A DNA stretch of 10,151 bases, taken from contig ONNL01000114.1 of assembly GCA_900319195.1 (NCBI GenBank), forward strand, positions 1 to 10,151. The letters run 5' to 3'. Below, in pieces: positions 1-5,983 of the stretch; the first letter of the stretch is position 1; each line of letters begins with the position of its first letter. This stretch comes from an uncultured Ruminococcus sp. (GTDB taxonomy: Bacteria > Bacillota > Clostridia > Oscillospirales > Ruminococcaceae). The notes under the pieces are model-generated. The model did no database searches. It saw only the letters and a list, made by a program, of their open reading frames with translations, and had not been told where the DNA came from. A program made the translations under genes and the position numbers.

Positions 1-391
1 AAAGAGCAACAACTCCAGCCTGATCGTATACCTCACCCTCAACGTAGCCAGCCTTGAGATTGAACTTCTCATCGCCAGCCTTCTCTGCAAACTTACCGAG
101 AACTCTTGCGGGAGCTGTCTGGTCATCGTTTGAGAGAGCGATAGCGGTCGCACCGTTGAGCACCTCATCGAAGCCTTCGATTCCGCAATTCTCGAAAGCG
201 CGCTTGAGAAGTGAATTCTTCTCTACGAAGTAGTTTACACCTGCTTCACGAAGCTCCTTTCTGAGCTTGGTATCCTCCTCAACGGTGATACCCTTGTAGT
301 CAACGAGGACACCCGAAACGGAAGCCTTGATGAGCTCTGTGAGCTGGTCTACCTTTGCCTTCTTTGCTTCAAGAACAGCATTGCTTGGCAT
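1..391 (-). CDS. rplJ: Large ribosomal subunit protein L10 (uL10), 5' part
   Basis: L10 forms the base of the ribosomal stalk: it binds 23S rRNA and carries the L7/L12 dimers that recruit translation factors. Reading leftwards from the ATG at 391-389, the product begins MPSNAVLEAKKAKVDQL and continues through SGVLVDYKGITVEED, NYFVEKNSLLKRAF and NGATAIALSND, the order typical of bacterial L10 N-terminal domains. A strong GGAGGTG ribosome binding site (399-405, reverse strand) lies 7 nt before the ATG. About 130 codons are present and the window edge cuts the gene; the family is usually 165-175 residues, so the C-terminal L7/L12-binding helix lies outside, and rplL would be expected next. It is preceded by an L10 leader and a strong promoter, so it is probably autoregulated by L10-L12. 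The identification is firm. Confidence 0.96.
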   Translation of the reverse strand, partial: MPSNAVLEAKKAKVDQLTELIKASVSGVLVDYKGITVEEDTKLRKELREAGVNYFVEKNSLLKRAFENCGIEGFDEVLNGATAIALSNDDQTAPARVLGKFAEKAGDEKFNLKAGYVEGEVYDQAGVVAL

Positions 392-435
392 TTAGTTTCA
401 CCTCCGAAAAAATATTATCGTATCCGGAGAGCAAT

Positions 436-462
436 AAAAAAAATCCTTGCCGACAGCAAGGA
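436..462 (-). terminator. Intrinsic attenuator of the rplJ leader
   Basis: On the minus strand TCCTTGC - TGTCG - GCAAGGA forms a perfect 7-bp stem with a 5-nt loop, followed directly by eight T residues (A436-A443 on the plus strand). It lies about 45 nt before the rplJ ATG, inside the leader rather than after a gene, so it is read as a conditional attenuator rather than as the terminator of an operon. Confidence 0.85.
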
Positions 463-560
463 CAATGATAATTCTATCAATTGCTATTCCTCGGCAGGTC
501 TTACGGAATATATCCAGCCGGCTGTCTTTAGAATACGATATAGTGCCGTGATAACACAGC
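436..560 (-). ncRNA. Ribosomal protein L10 leader (rplJL autoregulatory 5' UTR)
   Basis: This is the 5' untranslated RNA between the rplJ promoter and the rplJ start. Read on the minus strand it contains AAGACAGCCGGCTGGATAT, then TTCCGTAAGACCTGCCGAGG, then an intrinsic terminator. The CCTGCCGAGG block followed by a terminator is characteristic of Firmicutes L10 leaders, in which L10 with its L12 dimers binds the leader and favours premature termination. An alternative pairing is visible: CCTGCCGA (minus strand, about 498-491) can pair with TCGGC-AAGG in the loop and 3' arm of the terminator (about 453-445), with one bulged A. That pairing would break the terminator and act as the antiterminator. 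The 5' end is estimated from the -10 box, not measured. Confidence 0.85.
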
Positions 561-566
561 TTTTAT

Positions 567-595
567 AGTATATCACACTTTTCACAGCTTGTCAA
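567..595 (-). promoter_or_regulatory. Sigma-A-type promoter of rplJ
   Basis: Read on the minus strand, a perfect TTGACA -35 box (595-590) is followed by a 17-bp spacer and TATACT (572-567), with an extended -10 TG dinucleotide (TGA just before TATACT). This places the transcript start near 560 and gives a leader of about 170 nt. A box of this quality fits a highly expressed ribosomal protein operon. Confidence 0.88.
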
Positions 596-651
596 GTGTT
601 TTTTCGGATTTTTCACAATTTTTATTATGTACAAAAAATTTTAAAATCCTA

Positions 652-680
652 TGGAAATTTAACATAAAGTGTGATATAAT
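652..680 (+). promoter_or_regulatory. Promoter of the ymfF-iorB operon
   Basis: A perfect TATAAT -10 box (675-680) with an extended TGA (672-674) is preceded at 17 bp by TGGAAA (652-657), a 4-of-6 match to TTGACA. The surroundings are very AT rich. The start site would be near 687, leaving a short leader of about 34 nt. It is the only good promoter seen ahead of the seven-gene run and is divergent from the rplJ promoter. Confidence 0.75.
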
Positions 681-702
681 ATATTTATATGTAATTTTTT
701 AA

Positions 703-716
703 AGACAGGAGTGTCT
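703..716 (+). promoter_or_regulatory. ymfF ribosome binding site in a small hairpin loop
   Basis: AGACA (703-707) and TGTCT (712-716) can form a 5-bp stem whose 4-nt loop is GGAG, the core of the Shine-Dalgarno sequence for the ATG at 721. The AGGAG-to-ATG spacing is about 9 nt. Presenting the site in a loop could modulate initiation, but a stem this short may also be chance. Confidence 0.45.
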
Positions 717-720
717 GCCA

Positions 721-1983
721 ATGCAGTATAAACGTACCGAAATAGCCGACGGCATAGGCTTTTCATCGGTCATTGACGAAAAATTCAAGACCTGCTCGCT
801 GACGGTGAGATTCATCACGAAGCTCGATAAGGCGACAGCCGCAGCAAATTCACTTGCGATAAGCCAGCTCTCCGCGGTAAACAGCCGCTATGGGACTATC
901 GCCGCAATGAACGAAAAGCTCTCATCTCTCTATGGTGCTTCGCTCAGCAGCAGCGTCAGCAAGCGCGGAGATGTCCAGCTTCTTGCCGTAGGCGCATCAT
1001 GGATAACCGATAAATACACGATAGGCGGTGAAAATATAAGCCGCGAAATGCTTGAGATACTCAGGGACTGCATCTTCTCGCCGCGCATTGAAAACGGCGA
1101 ATTCGATGCGGAGACCTTTGCGATAACCAAGAAGGACCTTCTCGACCGCATAGAAGCCGAGATAAACAACAAGCGCGGCTATGCGATAGCCAAGGCGTCC
1201 GAGATCGCCTACAAGGGCGAGCCTGCCGCGAATTCCTGCTACGGAACAGACGAGACAGCCTCCCCCGTTACCTCTGCACAGGCATTTGAGGCGTACAGAA
1301 AGCTGCTCGAGACAGCCTGCGCCGAGATATACTTCGTTGCTCCCGAGGACGACAAGTCCGTGGCTGAAATGTTCGCTGAGAGCTTCGGAGCACTTGACAG
1401 AAAGCCGCAGCCTGTGACATACAGGACTCCGAGCCCTGCAAAGTCCGAGCCTGAGACCGCGAGCGAGGAGTACAACGTTCGACAGGCAAAAATGGTCATG
1501 ACCTTCAAGACCTCCTCCGAGGACAAGGAGGCTCTGAAAATGATGAGCCTTATTTTCGGTGAGACTCCCGTTTCAAAGCTCTTCATGAACGTGAGGGAAA
1601 AGCTCAGCCTGTGCTATTACTGTGCCTGCCGCACCTACTTCCCGAAGGGAGCTCTCATGGTGGACAGCGGCGTTGAAAGGGATAATATCGACAAGGCGAG
1701 AGAGGAGATACTCCGCCAGCTCGACGACATGAAAAACGGCAGCTTTACCGACAGTGACATCGAAGCCGCAGTCCTTGCCGTTACAAACGGTCTTACGGCG
1801 ATAGGCGATACTCCCTCATCATATGCGGGCTGGTATTTTGAATGCTTCTGCAATGACGAGCTCATCACTCCTCAGCAGCAGGCAGAGAGATACAGAGCTG
1901 TCACAAGGGACAGGATAATTGAGGCTGCGAAGTCACTCAGCCTTGACAGCATATACCTGATGCTGAATAAGGAGGCGGAGTAA
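721..1983 (+). CDS. ymfF: M16-family peptidase-like protein YmfF (EF-P modification-associated), non-catalytic partner
   Basis: This 420-residue protein has the size and fold pattern of the YmfF half of the Bacillus YmfF/YmfH pair, which current annotation links to the 5-aminopentanol modification of elongation factor EF-P (some databases spell it YfmF). It lacks the zinc motif HxxEH where active M16 enzymes carry it; the equivalent N-terminal stretch (about residues 40-75) has no His-x-x-Glu-His. It keeps the C-terminal M16 signature VREKLSLCYY (291-300) with an Arg and paired Tyr, as in inactive subunits that complement an active partner. That partner, ymfH, starts immediately after the stop codon (TAAATG). 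The ATG is supported by AGGAG 9 nt upstream and by the promoter. No signal peptide is seen, so it is probably cytoplasmic. Its exact biochemical role is not settled even in Bacillus. Confidence 0.85.
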   Translation: MQYKRTEIADGIGFSSVIDEKFKTCSLTVRFITKLDKATAAANSLAISQLSAVNSRYGTIAAMNEKLSSLYGASLSSSVSKRGDVQLLAVGASWITDKYTIGGENISREMLEILRDCIFSPRIENGEFDAETFAITKKDLLDRIEAEINNKRGYAIAKASEIAYKGEPAANSCYGTDETASPVTSAQAFEAYRKLLETACAEIYFVAPEDDKSVAEMFAESFGALDRKPQPVTYRTPSPAKSEPETASEEYNVRQAKMVMTFKTSSEDKEALKMMSLIFGETPVSKLFMNVREKLSLCYYCACRTYFPKGALMVDSGVERDNIDKAREEILRQLDDMKNGSFTDSDIEAAVLAVTNGLTAIGDTPSSYAGWYFECFCNDELITPQQQAERYRAVTRDRIIEAAKSLSLDSIYLMLNKEAE

Positions 1984-3267
1984 ATGAACAGAGAGATGAT
2001 CAAAAGCAAAAAGACCGACGATACCTGCGTGCACGTAAAGCACAGCAGCGGTCTTGACATCTATGTCACCGAGATGAAGGGATTCAGCAGCGTCGAGGCA
2101 CTGTTCGGCACGAAGTACGGCTCGATAAACACGATGTTTCGTCAGAAGGGCGACGCGGACTATACAAGAGTCCCCGAGGGAATAGCTCACTTCCTCGAGC
2201 ATAAGCTCTTTGAAAACGAGGACTGCGACGTGTTCGAGCTCTACGCAAAAACGGGCGCGAGCGGCAACGCCTTCACATCATTCGACAAGACCTGCTACAT
2301 CTTCTCGTGCACGAAGGACAACTACAAGGAGTCGCTGAAAATACTGCTCGATTTCGTACAGAAGCCGTATTTCACCCAGCAGACAGTCGATAAGGAACAG
2401 GGCATAATCGGTCAGGAGATACAGATGACCAACGATAACCCCTACTGGCGCGTGTTCTTCAATATGCTGCGCTGTATGTACCACGAGCACCCCGTAAAGA
2501 TCGACATTGCAGGCACAAAGGAGAGCATTGCTCAGATAGATGCCGACCTGCTCTATAAGTGCTATCACACGTTCTATAACCTCAACAATATGGCGCTCTC
2601 TATCGCGGGCGACATCAGCGCGGACGACGTGCTTGCGATATGCGACGAGTACCTCAACGACTGCGAGGACAAGGGTCTTGAGACGATATTCCCCGTCGAG
2701 CCCGACAGCATAGTCCAGTCTGAATTCAGAGAGATCCAGCCTGTCGGCACTTCTATATTCAATATCGGCTATAAGTGCAGAGCCTGCGACGGCGAGGAGC
2801 GTCTCAGAAAGGCAACGGCTGCGGCAGTTGCGGCTTCGCTCATAACGGATGCCTCCTCCGAGATGTATCAGCGCCTGCTCAAAGAGGGCACGATAAACTC
2901 AAGCTTTGATTACGAGATATTCACGGGCGACGGCTACTTCTGCGTGATATTCAGCGGCGAGTCAGAGGACTCCGTAAAGGTGCGCGATTCAATAGCTGCC
3001 GAGACGAAGCGCCTTATAAACGAGGGCATTCCCGAAAAGGACTTCCAGCGCATTAAGAAATCCGCATACGGGGCACTCATACGTGAGCTTAACAATGTTG
3101 AGGCTGTTGCGAACAATGTAATAAATTCACACATGGACGGAGTGGGACCCTTCGACGCGATAGAGGTCCTCTCAGAGCTTACAAATCCAGACGTGGCAGA
3201 GTTCATGAAAAATGAGCTCATAAAGGACAGACTGGTAATGTCTGTGGTCGAAAAGGAGGCGGAGTAA
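1984..3267 (+). CDS. ymfH: Zinc-dependent M16-family peptidase YmfH (EF-P modification-associated), catalytic partner
   Basis: This is a 427-residue M16 metallopeptidase. The inverted zinc motif HFLEH is at residues 69-73 (GIAHFLEHKLFE), followed by the usual SGNAFTSFDKTCY stretch (93-105). The acidic segment EQGIIGQE (138-145) supplies the third zinc ligand (probably E145) and an assisting Glu. The length and two-lobed layout match the YmfH family. YmfF and YmfH probably form a heterodimer in which YmfH carries the active site and YmfF completes the chamber; this is inferred from other paired M16 proteins. The ATG directly abuts the ymfF stop, and its AGGAGG site lies inside the last ymfF codons (1970-1975, spacing 8), so translation is probably coupled. 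The natural substrate is unknown from the sequence. Confidence 0.88.
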   Translation: MNREMIKSKKTDDTCVHVKHSSGLDIYVTEMKGFSSVEALFGTKYGSINTMFRQKGDADYTRVPEGIAHFLEHKLFENEDCDVFELYAKTGASGNAFTSFDKTCYIFSCTKDNYKESLKILLDFVQKPYFTQQTVDKEQGIIGQEIQMTNDNPYWRVFFNMLRCMYHEHPVKIDIAGTKESIAQIDADLLYKCYHTFYNLNNMALSIAGDISADDVLAICDEYLNDCEDKGLETIFPVEPDSIVQSEFREIQPVGTSIFNIGYKCRACDGEERLRKATAAAVAASLITDASSEMYQRLLKEGTINSSFDYEIFTGDGYFCVIFSGESEDSVKVRDSIAAETKRLINEGIPEKDFQRIKKSAYGALIRELNNVEAVANNVINSHMDGVGPFDAIEVLSELTNPDVAEFMKNELIKDRLVMSVVEKEAE

Positions 3268-4575
3268 ATGAACGTCGAAAGAATAACGGACGTAAACGAG
3301 ATATTCTTCCCGAAGCTCGGGTGGAAATTCCACATTGATCCGACAGCATTCTCTATCGGCAACTTCGGGATACAGTGGTACGGCATAATAATCACGGTGG
3401 GACTGCTCCTCGCTATCCTCTACTGCTTCCCGAGAATGAAGCGCTTCGGACTTGATACCGACAGGACGGTGGACGTAGTCATCGGCGGAGTTGTAGGCGG
3501 GATAATCGGAGCGAGAGCCTACTACGTCATCTGGAAATGGGACGAATACAAGGACAACGTCAAGTCTATATTCAACACCCGTGAGGGCGGTCTTGCCATT
3601 TACGGCGGCATAATCGGAGCACTTCTGCTCGGACTGCTGATGTGCAGGATACGCAAGGTGAGAAAGCTCCCCATGCTCGATATAACCGTGCTCGGATTCC
3701 TGCTCGGACAGGGCATAGGGCGCTGGGGCAATTTCGTAAATCAGGAGGCTTTCGGTACGAATACCGACAGCTTCCTCGGCATGACCGGCGGACGCATTCA
3801 GGAGACGATAATCCAGCAGACTCAGCTCGGCGGCGACATGAACCTCAACGGCAACGAGACAATGATGTGGGAGAAAATGGTCCACCCGTGCTTCCTGTAT
3901 GAATCGCTGTGGTGCCTGCTCGGATTCGCACTTCTCGCCTTCATTTCAAGAAAGAGAAGATACGACGGACAGATATTCCTCATGTACCTTGCATGGTACG
4001 GAGCGGAGCGCTTCGTTGTTGAGGGCTTCCGCACAGACAGCCTCATGGCAGGCAATATAAGAGTCTCGCAGGCACTCTCGGCTATCATATTCATTGCATC
4101 AGTCGTGATACAGATAGTGCTGTTCTTCAAGATAAGGCGAGACCCCGAGAGCTATGTGCTCTACGTCAACACCGAGGAGTCACACAGGCTCGTTGAGGAA
4201 AGCAGAAGAAAGCGCATGGGTATGCCGACAGAGGACATCGGTATCGACGACGATGATGATGATGAGTCATTCTCTATCCTCGGCGACGAGGACGACGAGG
4301 ACGACGATGAAGAAAATGTCGGCGCAGATACCGCTGACAGCGATGATGATACTGACAACAGTGAAGAGATGGTGGCTGCTGACAGCGACGGCGAAGACGA
4401 TGAAGAAGATGACTACGAGGACGAAGACGGCGATGATGACGAAGAAGATGAAGACGACGAAGACGAGGGCGACGATGACGAGGACGGCAATGAAATAGAC
4501 CCTGTTGACCTTGTGGTCGGAATGAAGATGCTTGAGAAAGCAGGATTAATTGATAACAATAAGGAGGATGACTGA
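3268..4575 (+). CDS. lgt: Prolipoprotein diacylglyceryl transferase with long acidic C-terminal tail
   Basis: Lgt transfers diacylglycerol from phosphatidylglycerol to the lipobox cysteine of prelipoproteins, the first step of lipoprotein maturation in the cytoplasmic membrane. Seven membrane segments are visible (roughly 35-54, 70-89, 111-126, 136-152, 208-227, 234-253, 266-287). The Lgt signature GQGIGRWGNFVNQEAFG (147-163) is intact, with R152, N155, N158 and E160, and YGAERFVVEGFRTDS (244-258) provides the second essential arginine region. The GG-x-H-GG block of E. coli (H103) reads GGLAIYGG here, with Tyr for His. The protein is 435 residues against a usual 260-300. The excess is a tail of about 150 residues with a strongly Asp/Glu-rich part (322-410, roughly two thirds acidic) and a non-acidic end, PVDLVVGMKMLEKAGLI (412-428). 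The ATG abuts the ymfH stop. Confidence 0.95.
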   Translation: MNVERITDVNEIFFPKLGWKFHIDPTAFSIGNFGIQWYGIIITVGLLLAILYCFPRMKRFGLDTDRTVDVVIGGVVGGIIGARAYYVIWKWDEYKDNVKSIFNTREGGLAIYGGIIGALLLGLLMCRIRKVRKLPMLDITVLGFLLGQGIGRWGNFVNQEAFGTNTDSFLGMTGGRIQETIIQQTQLGGDMNLNGNETMMWEKMVHPCFLYESLWCLLGFALLAFISRKRRYDGQIFLMYLAWYGAERFVVEGFRTDSLMAGNIRVSQALSAIIFIASVVIQIVLFFKIRRDPESYVLYVNTEESHRLVEESRRKRMGMPTEDIGIDDDDDDESFSILGDEDDEDDDEENVGADTADSDDDTDNSEEMVAADSDGEDDEEDDYEDEDGDDDEEDEDDEDEGDDDEDGNEIDPVDLVVGMKMLEKAGLIDNNKEDD

Positions 4576-4577
4576 TC

Positions 4578-5435
4578 ATGTCACAGTTAATAAACGGTAA
4601 GGAAATATCGGCAGAGGTAAAGGCAGAGGTAGCAAAGGAGACTGCCGAGCTCAAGGAGACAAAGGGACTGGGTGTTGGTCTTGCGGTGGTCATCGTGGGA
4701 AACGACCCTGCTTCGAGAGTTTACGTCAACAACAAGAAGAAGGCTTGCGAGGCTGTCGGCTTCCGGTCATTTGAATATGCACTCGACGAGAACACAACTC
4801 AGGAACAGCTCCTCGAGCTTGTGGACACTCTCAACAAGGACAGCAGTGTAAACGGTATCCTCGTTCAGCTCCCGCTCCCTAAGCATATCGACGAAAAGAC
4901 AATAATCAACGCTATCTCGCCCGACAAGGACGTTGACGCTTTCCACCCCGTAAATGTCGGTCACATCATGATAGGCGACTACACCTTCCTCCCCTGCACT
5001 CCCGCAGGCGTTATGCGTCTCATTGAGAGCACGGGCACAGATGTTGCAGGCAAGCAGTGCGTAGTTATCGGCAGAAGCAATATCGTCGGCAAGCCGCAGG
5101 CAATGCTCCTCTTACATAAGAACGGCACGGTAACTATCTGCCACTCAAAGACAAAGAACCTCAAGGAGATATGCCTCGGAGCTGACATTCTCGTTGTAGC
5201 AGTCGGCAGGGCAAACTTCGTGACAGGCGACATGATCAAGGAGGGTGCTGTCGTTATCGACGTAGGCATGAACAGACTTGAAAACGGAAAGCTCTGCGGA
5301 GACGTTGAGTTTGAGTCCGCCGAGAAGAAGGCTTCATTCATAACTCCCGTACCCGGCGGAGTAGGACCTATGACTATCGCAATGCTCATGAAGAACACTC
5401 TCACTGCCGCAAAGAAGCAGGCAGGTCTTATATAA
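4578..5435 (+). CDS. folD: Bifunctional methylenetetrahydrofolate dehydrogenase / methenyltetrahydrofolate cyclohydrolase
   Basis: FolD interconverts 5,10-methylene-, 5,10-methenyl- and 10-formyl-tetrahydrofolate with NADP(H), supplying one-carbon units for purines and formyl-methionine in the cytoplasm. The 285-residue length is typical. The catalytic YVNNKKK (49-55, with Tyr49 and Lys53) is present, as are VQLPLP (96-101), DVDAFHPVN (118-126), the Rossmann nucleotide signature GRSNIVGKP (165-173) and the closing TPVPGGVGPMT (256-266). The start is set by AAGGAGG (4561-4567) 10 nt before the ATG; only 2 nt separate it from the lgt stop. It sits in the seven-gene operon just before hpt, a sensible pairing because purine synthesis needs formyl-folate. 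Nothing about the protein is unusual. Confidence 0.97.
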   Translation: MSQLINGKEISAEVKAEVAKETAELKETKGLGVGLAVVIVGNDPASRVYVNNKKKACEAVGFRSFEYALDENTTQEQLLELVDTLNKDSSVNGILVQLPLPKHIDEKTIINAISPDKDVDAFHPVNVGHIMIGDYTFLPCTPAGVMRLIESTGTDVAGKQCVVIGRSNIVGKPQAMLLLHKNGTVTICHSKTKNLKEICLGADILVVAVGRANFVTGDMIKEGAVVIDVGMNRLENGKLCGDVEFESAEKKASFITPVPGGVGPMTIAMLMKNTLTAAKKQAGLI

Positions 5436-5438
5436 GCC

Positions 5439-5972
5439 GTGGACAGCATTAATTCAAGGATAGGCAGAACGCTCATATCTGCCGAAGAGATAAGTGACGC
5501 GGTGAAAAAGGCAGGCGCCGAGATAAGCGCCGAATACGACGGAAAGCCGCTGCTGCTCGTCAGCATATTAAAGGGAGCCTTCGTGTTCCTTTCCGACCTC
5601 TGCCGTGAGATAACTATCCCCTGCGAGATAGAGTTCATCACCGCAAGCAGCTATTACAGCGGCACCTCGTCGAGCGGAGAGGTCAAAATAACCTCGGGTC
5701 TGACAAGGGACATAAGCGGTCATCACGTAATTATCGTCGAGGACATAATCGACTCGGGACGGACGCTCAGCGCAGTCGCGGAGATAATACGGAAAATGTC
5801 GCCGCTCTCACTTAAAATAGTAACTCTGCTCGATAAGCCCGAGCGCCGAGAGGTAGACCTGAAGGCTGACTGCTCGCTGTTCACTATCCCCGATCATTTT
5901 GTTATCGGCTATGGTCTCGACCTTGACGAGCATTACAGAAATCTTCCGTATATCGCGGAATATAAAGAATAG
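5439..5972 (+). CDS. hpt: Hypoxanthine phosphoribosyltransferase
   Basis: This purine-salvage enzyme joins hypoxanthine (and usually guanine) to PRPP, giving IMP or GMP. At 177 residues it is standard length. Visible motifs are LKGA (44-47), the flexible loop SYYSGTSSSGEV (71-82), the PRPP-binding motif VIIVEDIIDSGRT (97-109) with E101, D102 and the likely catalytic D105, and the C-terminal PDHFVIGYGLDLDEHYRNLP (151-170) that contacts base and metal. The predicted start is GTG (5439-5441), 3 nt after the folD stop. No good Shine-Dalgarno sequence lies at the usual distance (only AGG-like bases further upstream), so initiation probably depends on ribosomes finishing folD. No better ATG exists before the conserved N-terminus. 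Confidence 0.95.
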   Translation: MDSINSRIGRTLISAEEISDAVKKAGAEISAEYDGKPLLLVSILKGAFVFLSDLCREITIPCEIEFITASSYYSGTSSSGEVKITSGLTRDISGHHVIIVEDIIDSGRTLSAVAEIIRKMSPLSLKIVTLLDKPERREVDLKADCSLFTIPDHFVIGYGLDLDEHYRNLPYIAEYKE

Positions 5973-5983
5973 AGGGAAACATC

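Noticed and set aside
3172..3885. Minus-strand open frame of 237 codons opposite ymfH and lgt
   Set aside because: It lies fully antisense to two well-identified genes, shows no recognisable motif, and is explained by the codon bias of the plus strand.
4274..4693. Arg/His-rich minus-strand frame opposite the acidic lgt tail
   Set aside because: It is the mirror of the GAC/GAT-rich tract; the composition follows from the repeat and nothing else supports it.
4979..5641. Minus-strand open frame of 220 codons opposite folD and hpt
   Set aside because: It is antisense to two enzymes with all catalytic motifs; its low-complexity Ser/Pro-rich composition is typical of a shadow frame.
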